From Heliopora coerulea (Eukaryota > Cnidaria > Anthozoa > Scleralcyonacea > Helioporidae): DNA of 64,000 bases. The stretch spans positions 868,001-932,000 of the forward strand of contig JASJOG010000061.1 in NCBI GenBank assembly GCA_030142905.1, written 5' to 3'. Shown here piece after piece: positions 1-11,716 of this stretch (positions are counted from its first letter, which is position 1; each line of letters begins with the position of its first letter). Under the pieces are notes generated by a model. The model saw nothing but the letters and a program-made list of their open reading frames with translations. It did not search any database and had not been told where the DNA came from. The translations under genes were made by a program, and so were the position numbers.

Positions 1-1571
1 ACAAAACTCATCTCATATCTGACCAAAGTAATTTTAATCAGGAAACTGCATGAAGGTAGAATCGAAATCTGGTCACAATGGTGAGAGACACATGCACTAC
101 CACTGTGCCAACTAGTGCACCCACAACATTACGAATAAGTTTTGAATTAACATGAAAAGTGGCTTAGAAAAGCACACGTATTATTATTTAATTACTTGTC
201 GTTGGAAAGTCTAAGAGGAGTCTATATTTTCGGTCACCAGGGGTGGTTGCAAAAGACTTTCCGACAGTTTTTCCTAGGTAAAGACGTAATCGTGAGCGTT
301 TTGTTTCATGTTTTTCATCTCCCAAAAAACGTCAGCGAGTTTTTATGATTCATCATTATCATTCTGCTTTGATGAATCTAAAACATTACCGAAAAACAAT
401 TTTCATCTGCATATCGCCCAAACACCCTTCTTAGTTCAACATTGCCAAAGTTTTCTCAACCTAAGACTTTGCTTCGAATTGAAGCCCTCGGTAATGAATG
501 GTGAAAAGCTTCATATATTTCACTTTTTTTGCAATAATTCCAAAATGTCAACACTCATCTATGCCAATTACTTAAGCTTTTAAAAATTTCGGCATTAACT
601 AAAAAATTCTTACTTTTCAGACCCTATTGCATTTTAAGTAGACATGGCACCATGACTGCCACGTCTCTATCCCTGCTTGCTCCAAAAAAGAAGTATACCT
701 CATGGAATCTTATTTAATGAAAGTGAATCAGAATTTATTAAATAATTCCCAGACGTTGTGTTAATGTGGCGAAGGAGCTATTTTGACTGGAATATCGGAT
801 AATGCGAGTGGTGAAACATTCTCAGTTGTATCTTTGTCGTTAATGCCTTGTGACTATTCGAGTAGAACGGAACTCTTTTGTTTAGTGAATTATATCATGG
901 AAGCCTTGACATTCTGGTGTTGTATTCAAACGTTCACTTGAAACATGGTCAAACGAAAAGACGGATGAACTTCTACGTATTGAAATTGATGACAGAGCGC
1001 TTAAAAGCTTACTTTTTCTGATTTCAAAACAGGACAACATATATTAGTGGAAATTTTGGGAATCTTAAGCGCTTGGCGTTTGTGAAGACAGGTATTCAAC
1101 TGATTTGCATGGGGACGTCTGGACTGAAAGTACTTTCGAGTGATCACGAGTGGTTCTGACAAAAAAGTATAGAAATATATAAATATTGGACTTTCATCAA
1201 GAATTATAGGGATGCACAATAAATGGAAAAAATTTTTCTTTCCATGCCCAAGTCAGATCGTCCCCTGCCTCGTCCACTAAACCCCCTTGCGAATGGTTGT
1301 AAACACTTTGACGAGTGCTTGTCAGATACTGTGAAAAATTCATGGCGACTAACCACATCACGCACGATAACATGCAATGGCGTAGGAGGCATCAAAAGCT
1401 ACTTAGAGGCAATATTTAAAATTTTTACGAACAAAATAAGAAGAATTTTTCTTTTATTATTTTAATCATGCTTTGGAAGGACTCTATAGCAATCAGGGCA
1501 ATAAAAGTCTGTTCTTATAAGCACCAACCTAATGACAAATTTCAAGTAAACGACAATCTTTTTAATGGTAA
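1..1571. other. AT-rich stretch, no gene seen
   Basis: Short open frames occur on both strands (for example 308-583 +), but none has a recognisable motif, a splice-site frame or a convincing composition. I see no repeat or RNA gene here. Confidence 0.5.
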
Positions 1572-1602
1572 ACATGTTTCGGCAAGCTAATGCCATCTTC
1601 AG
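1572..1602 (-). mobile_element. Penelope-like element tail remnant (CTGAAGA-hairpin-GAAA)
   Basis: Read on the minus strand, this stretch has CTGAAGA, then a perfect 4-bp hairpin (GGCA/TGCC), then GAAAC. The same layout, CTGAAGA-hairpin-GAAAC, lies at the 3' end of the Penelope-like element at 9.75-11.76 kb. Terminal repeats of Penelope-like elements are known to carry hammerhead-type motifs with CUGANGA and GAAA boxes. No reverse transcriptase frame is seen next to it, so this is a solo or decayed end. A chance match is possible. Confidence 0.4.
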
Positions 1603-3127
1603 TACAGGAAATGAATTAACTATTTAACAGAGGTGTTTATGTACTTAACTATATGCTAATGAGAATGAGGCTTGTGAGTCATCTAATTAATATTGTTGTA
1701 GGTGGAACCTCAGTGAAGGATCATACAGGTTGCTAAGTGAGGACACATTTGATGCAATATGTTGGAACTACACTAATTACAATAACAAAAAATAATACAA
1801 ATGGAAGTTAAGTAGGATTAATTTGAAGGATACAGAGAATCTATAAGTGGAAGTGTGGAACTATAAATTAAAATTAGTCTTTAAATGGTGGACTTGGACA
1901 TGAAGTTCTGATTAAATAATGGTTAAATTTATTAGATTTTAACAGATACAAATTTCATTCGAATCGACTGTAGGGACAACAGGACCCTGTCGGGGAACTT
2001 TAGCTTTCTTGTCGGGGAAAATCTAACAGTTTGTCAGGAAGTTGTCACTGATGATAACACATTTATATACTGTTCACACTATAAGTACTTGTTATTTATT
2101 TGGCCAAGTAGGATAATAAACTCTTCTTATCATGTCAAATCTATAAATTAAGTGCTTCTAGTCAGTTACTTCAATTATTCTCGCAAAAATAACATGTTTT
2201 TGACAATCAAATAAGGCAATTATAGAGGAGCGTGGCCCCGGCCACTCTGATTTAGCACCGGTGTTGAAGACATTAGCCCCTAAGTCGAGGAATTCCTGAC
2301 GACAGCTCTGTTGAAAAGTTAATGTTTAAATGCTTAGTTTACATAACGGGATGAAAATTGCAGTTTATTTGGAAAAACTTGAACGTAAACGTTTATCTTC
2401 TCTCAGGTTCGAGGCATTTTTGGGGAAGTTGAAAGATATCTTAGTCCCATTTTGTATTTTTGGAAGTGCACTATTCAGCCCCTCCTTCCTACCCTAGTGA
2501 ATTTACGTCAGCAATCGTCTGATGAAATATTCAATTTTCATCAAAAAACCTACAACAAATTAATTCTCTTCAAATTCAGCCTAGAAAATAATAGGTATCG
2601 AAGACTCTTGCAAGATTGTGATTTTCCTTTGACACATCGTGAGGGCCTGCGCGGAAATCAGAGATACTGCTGCTCCGAAAATATCATTCTTAGGCAAAGA
2701 CAAGATTCGAAGATATGGAGTGTACGCAGCCTCCTAAAAATTTGCCAAGAAGTACCCTTTATCCTACCTAGCTACGTGTATGTCATTGAGAATGCACTAT
2801 GAAGAAAAACAAATAAAATAATGTATACACAGGAAGAGATACTTATGTATTTCTGTCACTGTATCCATCGTTTCTTTAAGGTATATGTCTATGTCCATGG
2901 ACCCTAAATACTTTGACCTGGCTTTCACGCGTTTTGATTCAACCAACTCTTCCGCTTCAGAACTTTATTGTATCCTCTTCATTCTAAAAATTTGCCTCAG
3001 ATCTAACAGTGGCTATAACAACTGGTATTTTCATCTCAACCCATGAAACGTAAACTATCCATTAGCTTGTTAGTTGTCCCTTATCTTGTGCATTATCTCT
3101 TTCCAGGCAGGATAAGTGTTCTATTAA
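1603..3127. other. No recognisable gene
   Basis: The region holds one moderately long open frame (2452-2802 +, 116 codons), which I do not recognise and which starts from a non-ATG codon. The rest is AT-rich with no clear structure. Confidence 0.4.
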
Positions 3128-3193
3128 TTTTACTCTGGCTAACCTCAGACCATTTCCCTCGTCAAGTGAGAGCTCCTTCCGGAAAAGTGTTAG
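3128..3193 (+). repeat. Short dispersed repeat, copy 1 of 3
   Basis: The motif is tactctggctaacctcagac followed by a CGTCAA/GAGCTCC-type tail. It recurs in diverged form at 28299-28364 and 55141-55195, all in the same orientation. It is probably a fragment of an abundant interspersed repeat. The family is unknown to me. Confidence 0.45.
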
Positions 3194-3315
3194 AGAAACC
3201 AAAAATCTAATATTGTTTAGGGAAATAGAAGTTTAAACTATAAAAGGGATAAAAATCTACTCTGGATTTAATTATTTTCCAATATTATATGGTAATTTAA
3301 CCAACAACATACTAC

Positions 3316-3644
3316 CAGGACCGCCGAGATGGGATGGCTAGAGGGGAAAATTACCCCAGGCCCCCAACTCAAAGGGGCCTCCAAAATTGGAAGGATTTAG
3401 CATGGGCTGGTTTTGACCAATCAGTGATAATCTACCAGACATAAAGCGATTAACCTTTACGGTGTTAACAAATCATTTAATCGTATATTGGTAACTGTGA
3501 GTAAGATAGAAAGTTAATATTTGTAATTACTCAATTAAAACTTTTAATAGAGTCATAGAGCACTCAAATGATTCCTAATACGTCATAAATAGGGCTCCAG
3601 AAAAAGTTTTGCCCCGGGCCCCGCTAATTCTCTCGGCGACCCTG
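3316..3644. mobile_element. hAT-type MITE, 329 bp, with 8-bp target duplication
   Basis: The ends are inverted: CAGGACCGCCGAGA on the left and TCTCGGCGACCCTG on the right, 12 of 14 positions pairing. The element is flanked by the direct repeat CATACTAC (3308-3315 and 3645-3652). An 8-bp target duplication and CAGG-type ends are hallmarks of the hAT superfamily. There is no open reading frame of note, so it is non-autonomous. An internally deleted relative lies at about 58815-59002, sharing the stretches around GCCCCAGGCCCCCAACTC and GCCCCGGGCCCCGCTAATTC. Confidence 0.8.
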
Positions 3645-3652
3645 CATACTAC

Positions 3653-4983
3653 TCAAATGATCCGACGTATACTAATATCTCGATTGCACTCCTAAAATGC
3701 TGAAAAGTTGCTCCCCAGAATGCCAAAAAGTTGTTAAATAATTACCAAAACTCAAAAAAGTTGCTATCTAGATTTGAAAAGTTGCTACCTAAATTTCATA
3801 ATACTTTCATACAAACATATTAATTAAAAGCTTTATTTTTCGTCCTTTTCAATAATTGCTAATATTGTTTAAGAAAAATAACTTGAAACTTGAAGGTTTA
3901 AAAAACTGCTCACAAATATGAACGTATTTTAAGGAAACTCTTAAGGACGTATTTGAAGAAAACTTCTAATGCTTCATTTGATGAATTGCTGAAAGATATG
4001 TGGGAACTTGAACAAAAGTACCGATTGCGAACTTGTAACGCACTATACAAACAAGATGTATGACAAAAGTAAATAATGAAGTCGGCTTCTTCTGTTCTGC
4101 AAATCACCATCCATTTTCGTTCGTGACAAGTAAATAATGAGACAAAGACGGCCTTTTTTAAAACCCGTGAGCAGTTTTATCGGATTAGTCTCAAAAATAT
4201 CAGATGTAGATCGCAATAGGCTTGCAAAACGTTGTTAAGTAACAGGTTATTTGTTCAAAACTTTGATAAACATCAATAAATTCGCACAAGTTGAAGTTTT
4301 CTATCAAATTGTTCACTTTCGTCAGCTTGATATGTGCTGTAAACCTATAATTTGCTCAAAAGTTGCTCGGAATGGCAAAATTTGTCCCAGGTTCCTAGAA
4401 CTGTAAAAAAGTTTTTCCAAATGCCAAATGTTGCTCAAAAGTTGCCAAGCAAGATCGGGACAAGTCTAATTGGAGGGGCACATGGCTGCCTCCATGTGTT
4501 TCCCAAGGCAAAGGACAGAGGGTTAGCTGCCCCTGCATGCCCCGTGGGTGCGGCATCCCTTCATATGTTACAGCGAACAAGACAAACCGAAAAGAGAGAG
4601 GCTGTTGAAATTGAATGAAGAGAAAAGAGATGTGCTGAACATTTTCGATAACCAGGCTATGGCATTTTAAGTCAATTTTCTCCAAAAATATTGGCTTATT
4701 TCAGTTGGTATATCAAACGCTCGAGGGAACGTTTTACCCGTCAATCAATCACTATGAACTATTAAATAAATTGATTTTGAAATCGTTACCCAAAAGCTCT
4801 TCTCTGTGTTTGATAATTGGCCAAATTCTCTCTGTCTTTTGTGTTTGATAATTTACTGATTTTTGAACAGATAGCGAGGCAACTTTTCAGTTGTTAGAGG
4901 TTCATTCCATGACCATAAATTACACAGTGACCGCGGAGGAACCCAGTAGTATGTCAATGGGGAGGGGACCAACTGAAATGAAC
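3653..4983. other. No gene; scattered AAAAGTTGCT motifs
   Basis: The sequence AAAAGTTGCT and close variants recur around 3700-3790 and 4360-4450, often next to AATGCCAAAA or AATGGCAAAA. This may mark the edges of an old, unidentified repeat. Open frames at 4352-4618 (+) and 4395-4685 (-) overlap it and have no recognisable content. Confidence 0.35.
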
Positions 4984-4997
4984 TATTGGTACAATGA

Positions 4998-5168
4998 AAT
5001 GAAAGTGGAGTGCTGCGTAGGCAGTGTGGAAATCGAAGTGAAATAATCAGAAAGGTTTGAGTACTACCGAAATGTGAGAGTAGTTATCTAACGTTTCGAG
5101 CAAAGGGCCTTCGCTGGAAACGTTAGATAACTACTCTCACATTTCGGCAATACTCAAACCTTTCTAGT
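4998..5168 (+). mobile_element. 171-bp palindromic hammerhead-like (retrozyme-like) insertion
   Basis: The insertion is bounded by a perfect 14-bp direct repeat, TATTGGTACAATGA (4984-4997 and 5169-5182), read as a target-site duplication. It begins with a block resembling GTGCTGCGTAGGCAGT, then two inverted arms of about 48 bp (5049-5097 and 5118-5165) around a centre with CAAAGGGCC and GGAAACG. The related insertion at 17860-18064 shares the leading block, the arms-and-centre layout and the GAAA box. Compared with it, this copy has lost about 20 bases in the centre, where the CUGA box would lie. There is no coding capacity. Its long target duplication resembles that of Penelope-like elements, which suggests mobilisation by their machinery (inference). 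Confidence 0.65.
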
Positions 5169-5182
5169 TATTGGTACAATGA

Positions 5183-6171
5183 GCTTTTTAAGAACGCTGG
5201 TAGTAGTATTTTAAAAGAAATGAGGAATCCGTGGTTTAGAGGACACTGAACGAGAAATGTAGTTTCCCGGAAGGTTCTTATCAAGAGCCAGTTTACTCAC
5301 TCGATCTTATTAATGAGATAAGCCATCCGGGGATTGGAACAACTGGCCTCAGGTTCCAGTTCTTGAAAGGCGATTACGGCAAACTTGATGAGATAAAATC
5401 TTTCTTAATTAACACTAAGTCTGTTAAGATAATTCCAACTAGTTCCTCAGATGCAGTCTGAGAATTTTGTGCCTAAAAATTTGACTATATCTGGATTAAG
5501 TTAATCGGTTTCTCTGAACAATCAACCCTTGAAGGAAACACGGACCCTATAATCCATATGCCATATTTCTTTTGAGTAAATACATTTGCCTTGGAAAGAT
5601 AATTCAAGTTGTTTCGGTAATTTTAGGTTGGAACATGGTCGCTTAGCACTGACTATCGTGGTCTTTTTTAACCTCACATGGCTTAGTGGATTTTACTCTT
5701 ACGATAACTCATCTAATAATAAATGTTAATGATTGAAACGCGACTGAATTCTCCATCAAAGTTTTGTCATATAAATTCAAAACGATAAGGAATGAATGAC
5801 TTAGAGTTAGTTGTTATTAAATAAACAAGGGTAATCTTTGCTGTGATAATGATAAGGGATACTTGATGGGTGATGGGTTAAGGTCTCTCACTTATGGACT
5901 GAAAGACTTACGTTAATCATCAAGTAATGGCGAGGAATAATCACAAGGACCTCAAAACGTATCTGATCGGGTCACCAATGCACCGCTGCTGGTGGGTTGG
6001 TTGCATTGTTGAGGTGCGCTGGTCGCACCATAGGGGTTGTCAAAATGAATTAATCACATGAGCTCGTAGTAATTTATAACACAACAAATCTGATGAGGCA
6101 ATAAATCGAATCAGATGTACTTGATGCGTTTTAGGGTAAAATCATTTGGTTTTGTTGAATTGTGTTTGCAG
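5183..6171. other. No recognisable gene
   Basis: AT-rich DNA without a long frame or repeat that I can identify. It may be upstream intron or intergenic sequence for the possible exon at 6172. Confidence 0.35.
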
Positions 6172-6294
6172 CCTCATCATGTATACTACGAATATGGAAT
6201 TGCACAGTTCATCTTACCCGGATCTAGCCCCTGAGAAGAAAAGTCTGGGAACAAGTAATCATTCACAGCAAAGCTCCATCGATGTTTCCTCAAG
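6172..6294 (+). CDS. Possible internal or first coding exon, unknown product
   Basis: A pyrimidine/T-rich acceptor, tgtgtttgcag, precedes position 6172, and a donor, CAAG/GTTAGT, follows 6294. The 123-nt interval is open in the frame that starts MYTTNMELHSSSYPDLAP and is rich in Ser, Gln and charged residues, as in disordered protein segments. The open frame runs on past the donor to 6430, which weakens the splice reading. No partner exons or homologues are recognised, so this is a low-confidence exon candidate. Confidence 0.25.
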
Positions 6295-8340
6295 GTTAGT
6301 CCAGGACCAGGACGCTCCAAGATCAAGACACTTGAGACGAGATAAAGCAGATAGTGGTTCATATCCTGAAGATGACTTAGCCACTACAATTTGTTCGGGC
6401 GAAAAGATTTCTTGCAGTATTTCATGCTAGATCATCACAAGAATCAAATGGCTGTCCCCAGATCTGACTAAGCGTCAGGGGACAATCATATGGTGTAAAT
6501 GAGCCGTGAGCAGTAGCAACACTGATCTCTATAAGACTGAATAGAGCAACTCCAGTCTCTCGCTCAGCGAAAATTGAAGCCGGAAGTGAAGCTGAAAATC
6601 TCGCGGCGGCCATATTGGAAGGACCCACTTGTAGTTATACGGCTATTACTGAATTATGATTTTCGCTCTTAGTGGTCATGATTTCGACGAAAACCAGTTA
6701 ACCTTTAGATTTTTAGCAATAAAATGTATCTTTCGATAGTGGAGAACTTTAAAAGTGGCCAGAGTGACTGAAAATCAGCAGAAATTCGATAATTTTTACC
6801 CGTGCGAAGACCAATGCCAGCCATCTCTTTGAAGAAATGTGACTAAAGTACGAAAAAAATTTCAGATAACATTGTGTAACTTTAGCAGTTTGGCAGTGAC
6901 TTAACAATAAAGAGGAGATATTACCGTTTCAGTGTTCGTCTTGACTTTTTTTTTTTAGATCTGGGGTTTACCAAGTGTATGTATTCGAGGTTTTATTTAA
7001 ATTACTGTATTTGTCGATCAAATTCAACAATTTCCTAACTATCAATGACGATGAGCTTTTGACGAAAACAAACTTTCACTAAATCTTTTGCCGCGATCAA
7101 TTACTGAATGAACCGTGCAAATCCAGTTTATTGCTAGATGTTGCTGATCAGTAAAAGTTGGGTTCTGTACTCTTAGAAATGTTCAATAGATGCATTTAGT
7201 TTGCAGTAGTGCATATAGTAAACTTGAGTTCACAGAGGTTTGTTGTGATTTAATATGACGTTTTTAATAGGTTTTTCAAGTTTTTGATATAGCTTCTACT
7301 TACAGCTTGATTAGTATTGTTCTACTTGTAGAGTAATCAAATAATTATTCATGTGAAATACATTGCTTGGAGCTGCTTTGTGAGTTGAAGTTTGAGGGAG
7401 AACTTTTTCGTCCAAGTCAAACGAAAATTAGTAAGATTTTTTCTTTAAAGTGTTCACAGAGCTCAATCTGCTGTGTGGTAGGTTCTCCTGTTGATTAAAG
7501 TCATATTTTTGCTCTTATGAAGTGCATAGCAAAGTATTACAGCAAAATTTGTTATTGTTGTCTTGAGAAGGAAACAAAAGCCAAGCTTTATTGTACAAAA
7601 TCAGAAAAAGTTAAATAAATTTGCCCTCTTCCAACAACAGGAAGAACCAAAATCTAATTTACTGTAATATTGAATAACCTAATCAGTTACTGCATGCATT
7701 TGTGTAAGTGTTCACTGATCCCTGGAAGACCAGTAGAGTGAATTGTGGTGAAAAACTAAATATATACCCAGAAAAACAGACATGAAAAAATAACCTGTGT
7801 AAAAAGTGGAAAGCTTAAAGAACAGGAAAGCTTATGACTTCTTGAGTGAAATGAACCCTATCATAATGGTTACTAGTGGGAATCTCTAACCACCAAGCAA
7901 CACCAACTAAGGTGGTCAAGCAAAGGTTGCATGTGTCAACCCATCTATCACATGAGAAACAGTGAGATGTTCAAACTACTGAGGTACAAAGGCGAAGATT
8001 GTTAAGGAAAGGTTTTTATCAATGTGTCACTGACTTGGCGCTACCAGTAAAATCGAGGATCCAAATCAACATATTAACTTTAAGACAATGAAGGCAAGCC
8101 ATATACAAGAATATCTCAATGAAATACGACCACGAAAACCTTACTATGAGGTTTCACTTTAGAACTCTTCGAATAAACGGCCAAATTCGATTTCCACATA
8201 TGTAGATTCAAGTGTTCAAACACATGTACAGCATTAGTAAGGGGGAATGTTAGAAAAAAAATTTTCTTCAGGAATTCTGAAAAGTTGCGAAATGATCCAA
8301 GTTCAACTGCTTAATAAATATTTTTTGCATGATCAGCAGT
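6295..8340. other. Mostly featureless; contains one half of an inverted pair
   Basis: Apart from the promoter-like inverted repeat at 6521-6627 I see only AT-rich DNA. No open frame over 70 codons is convincing. Confidence 0.35.
6521..6627 (+). repeat. Promoter-like inverted repeat, left copy
   Basis: This block matches, in inverted orientation, 13140-13230. Shared parts are CTGATCTCTA-TAAGACTG, AGAGCAACT, GAAGCCGGAAGT and GCGGCGGCCATATTGGAAGG. The second half contains an ETS-like site (CCGGAAGT) and a YY1-like site (GGCCATATTGG). The right copy lies directly upstream of the WASHC5 start codon, so this copy may be a duplicated, inverted promoter. Confidence 0.55.
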
Positions 8341-9900
8341 TGATGCCCTCCACGGGCCCCATTATATTGCACAGCTGTTACAGATAGGATTTAGGGCTGT
8401 CCAAGATGCGAGTCGGCAAATATCACACCGGTGTAAAGCTCTACCTAAATTTTTTAAAATGATTTTTGCCTTTTCAATCAACAATGGAATGACAGTATGA
8501 GATAGAAGTTTTGTAGAAATGGATATTTTGAAGCCCATTTTTGCAGCAATCAGCCTACTTGGACTTCATATTACAAGACCACTCCACACTTTGCTGCAAG
8601 ACCCAGAAACAAACTATTCAACACTACTGGAAACTTCCCACTCCTGCATAAGGACCTAACTACACACTCAGGTGACAGCCTTTTGACAACTGAAAAGTTT
8701 TGCAGTTTTGTTGATGACGATACATTCCAGAAATCTCTTCCATCTGAATGTTTATTCCTTGAACTTGCAGCATGTCTGAAAACTCATGGAACTGAGATTG
8801 AAAAATTTCTTGACATAGCTATTGGCATGTTTGCAGATGGTTTTAGCTTTCAGAAAAGGGCAATTTTTGGTTTTGGGGACACTGCTGAAAATGATACAGG
8901 AACTGTGTTGAAAATTTGTGCTTTTGATAAACATCGGATACATAAGCTGGACAAGCATGTCCAAGTTCCCAATCTTGGTGAGGAAAGAAATGTTGGTTCA
9001 CTGAATTATGAATTGGCAATTCGTGGCAAGCAGAATTTAGGCACAGCATCAAGAAAATGTGTGCTGAACAAATCGGCTGATTTGATTGACAGCGTAGATA
9101 TAAACAAATACAGAGATTTTCGCAAAAGTGCTGTCATGATCAAAGACATCATGTGTGAATGGACTGAAAAAACAAAAGATATGATGCGAAAAGGATACTC
9201 TGAAAAGGAGCTTTTGAATGCAAGAAAAGACAAAACAAAACTCGCCGATCTTGAGTTTTTGAAAGAGCAAAACCCTCCTGGACCATTCACAAAAAAATTA
9301 GATGTTGAATTGTTTGTCAAAGGTAATTTGAGTGATGAAATAAAAAACAAGAAGTTGTATATTGAAGTGCGCTATGCAAAGAACACCAGTTTGTCATTGA
9401 GGCCAAATTCATCTCTTTTTCGCTTGAAACAAAACTCCAAAAACCTTCTCACAGCAGAATATGCAGAAAATTTGATGCAGTACCTTGATAACACAAGAAA
9501 TATGATATCCATATCCGTGAATGAATTGAACTCTGTTTTAACTGGAATTCAAGTCTGCGCTACCAATAAAAAGAAACAAAGTGTTGACACTGGATTGAGG
9601 CAAACTATTCAAGATTATTCTCCTGAAATGGAACGTGGAGAGGTGGGAGAGCATGTTGCAGCTGTTTGGTTGGATGCAGACGGCAAATATGATTGGTATT
9701 TGGGAATAATCAATTGTGTTTTAGGTGATGGGTACACAGTGACTTACTTCAAAATGTCTACGAGTGATTGTCCAGGCGGAAACCGTAACTTTAATATGAA
9801 TAACAATGCCCAGCAGATTGTGCGAAGTATCGCCATATGTAAACATTAACAGTTGCATAAACAAAGAAGGCTAGAAGAGTTTTAAAACATATTTATTGAC

Positions 9901-9934
9901 TGACGTTTCGTCGCTACAAGCAACATCTTCAGAG
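9901..9934 (-). ncRNA. Candidate hammerhead-type motif at the Penelope 3' end
   Basis: On the minus strand the order is CTGAAGA, a 5-bp hairpin (GTTGC/GCGAC around TTGTA), then GAAACGTC. CUGANGA and GAAA are the two conserved boxes of hammerhead ribozymes, which are known from Penelope-like elements. An extra T between the first box and the stem, and no defined cleavage stem, mean that activity is uncertain. Confidence 0.4.
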
Positions 9935-10051
9935 TGGAGTTCAGGGATTACAACGAGATAAATTTATATTAACAAACAGTATCGAATAACAATTAAGATG
10001 ACATATTTACAACAGTAACGGAAATTGACAGGAGACAGCAGTAAGGTGTTA

Positions 10052-11716
10052 TCAGAAGAGGGAAAGAGGCATCGAACCAATATTCCCGTTAAGAATTGGT
10101 TTTAATTTATTAATTATAAGACTTTCTTTAAGGAGTAGTTCAGAAACAGAAGGCGACGAGGATAATATTTTGAAGTCGGAAAAAGAAATGGGATGGCCAG
10201 TTTCAATGTGGTGGGAAAGGATACTAGTGGGAGAGGGATTAACTCTTCTGTTACCTGTCAAGGGTGAGATCCCCATATGATCTGAAATGCGTGTGTGTAA
10301 CTGTCGGCTAGTTTGGCCAACATACAATGCCTTACAGCATTGACACGTAAATAAATACACCACATGCGATTTCAGGCCATCAGGGATCCTGTCCTTGACA
10401 GGGAAAAAAGAGCGAAGGCGAACGGATGGGCGAAAGACGAAGCGTAATGAAACTTGAGGAAAGGCGGACGATAATAGTTTGATGAGTTGAGTGCGAATTT
10501 GAAGGCCATGTGAACCAGTATACGGTAGAGAAAAATAAATTAAAAACTTAGGAGCAATAGAAATCTTGGGAGCGGACGAAAAGGATTTATCTAAAAATGA
10601 ACTTACACATTTGTCAAACAGGGTAGCTGGGAATTCATTTTTAATGAAAATTTGTTTGAGTTTCTGGAGTTCAGAGTGCAAGATGGAGTAGCTAGAGCAT
10701 AAATTAAAATATCGAAATAGAAGGGAAAAGATAAGGCCTTTTTTATAGCAGTCCGGAATAAAACTATTAAAGTTAGTTAGTAAACCGGTGTAAGTGGATT
10801 TTCGGTAGATACTGGTGGTGAAATTAATTTCAGAGCGGTTAATTTTTATGTCAAGGAAAGATAAGGTGCTGTTATTCTCAGTTTCGTGCGTAAATTTGAT
10901 ATTAGCGTGCTGTGAGTTTAGATAGTTAAGAAATGGTAGAATATGAGTCGAAGATCGAAATAGAAGGAAGCAGTCGTCAACATAACGTCGGTAGAAGATG
11001 GGTTTGAATTGTGAAGGACAGTTGTTAAGCCAGCTGGTTTCATAAAAGGAGAGAAAGATATTAGCGAAGAGAGGTCCCAGAGGGGAACCCATAGCAACAC
11101 CATCAACCTGTTCGTAGAGTTGGTTGTTGAAAAGGAAATGGTTGTTCTTAACAGCGAATTCTAAAAGTTTCTTAAATTGATTACGGGAAAATCCTTGAAA
11201 ACAATTTTGGTTATGAAAAAGTAAACAGAGTATGATATTTATGGTTTCGTTAAGTGGGATGTTGGTAAATAAAGATTTGATGTCGAAACTGGCCATAATG
11301 ACTTCCTTAGGGTTGGTTTTAAGACTTGAGAGTTCAGTGATGAAAGAAAAAGAATCCTTAACTACATATATGCTAGAAGAGATCGGGCGAAGCAATGGGA
11401 CAAGGAATTTGGCGAGTTTGTAAGAGTGAGTGCTAATCGAAGAAATTATAGGTCTTAAAGGTATATCAAATTTATGCACCTTAGGAAGTCCATAAAGTAA
11501 TCCAGGTCGAGAGCCGGTCGGAAAAATTTTTTGGTAGGTTGCGTCCGTGATAGATCCGTTCTTCTTTAAATCTCGAAGGTATTTCTTCAAGCGATTCTCT
11601 CGACTGATCGTGGTTCTTGTGGGATCTTCATTCAAGCGTATGAATTTGGTTTCATCATCCAGGACGCTATTCATTTTGGCAGTGTAGTCGGATATGGCGA
11701 TACTTCGCACAATCAT
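10052..11716 (-). CDS. Penelope-like reverse transcriptase with GIY-YIG endonuclease (5'-truncated)
   Basis: The frame is 554 codons long and uninterrupted. The N-terminal third contains the Penelope signature GLLYGLPKVHK and palm motif A in MASFDIKSLFTNIPLNE. The middle has AMGSPLGPLFANIFLS (motif B) and the catalytic RRYVDDCFLLF (motif C). The C-terminal part is a GIY-YIG nuclease: VVYLFTC...LYVGQTSRQLHTRISDH with an ESLIINKLKP glutamate near the end. The protein makes cDNA and nicks the target in the nucleus. Full-length relatives are longer, and here the 5' part is missing or rearranged, with the frame entering from a duplicated 22-bp block. RT and nuclease residues all look intact, so decay is recent. 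The displayed start at 11716 probably is not the native start. Confidence 0.9.
   Translation of the reverse strand: MIVRSIAISDYTAKMNSVLDDETKFIRLNEDPTRTTISRENRLKKYLRDLKKNGSITDATYQKIFPTGSRPGLLYGLPKVHKFDIPLRPIISSISTHSYKLAKFLVPLLRPISSSIYVVKDSFSFITELSSLKTNPKEVIMASFDIKSLFTNIPLNETINIILCLLFHNQNCFQGFSRNQFKKLLEFAVKNNHFLFNNQLYEQVDGVAMGSPLGPLFANIFLSFYETSWLNNCPSQFKPIFYRRYVDDCFLLFRSSTHILPFLNYLNSQHANIKFTHETENNSTLSFLDIKINRSEINFTTSIYRKSTYTGLLTNFNSFIPDCYKKGLIFSLLFRYFNLCSSYSILHSELQKLKQIFIKNEFPATLFDKCVSSFLDKSFSSAPKISIAPKFLIYFSLPYTGSHGLQIRTQLIKLLSSAFPQVSLRFVFRPSVRLRSFFPVKDRIPDGLKSHVVYLFTCQCCKALYVGQTSRQLHTRISDHMGISPLTGNRRVNPSPTSILSHHIETGHPISFSDFKILSSSPSVSELLLKESLIINKLKPILNGNIGSMPLSLF

Noticed and set aside
2452..2802. 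116-codon open frame
   Set aside because: Non-ATG start, no recognisable motif and no splice support. Could be chance in AT-rich DNA.
8683..8691. TTG as start codon of the unknown gene
   Set aside because: Animals do not normally start at TTG. Upstream coding-like sequence in a shifted frame shows the real start lies further 5'.
9751..9849. Last 30 or so residues of the 388-codon frame as host sequence
   Set aside because: They are the Penelope element's own 5' coding region in inverted orientation, as the copy at 11.7 kb shows.
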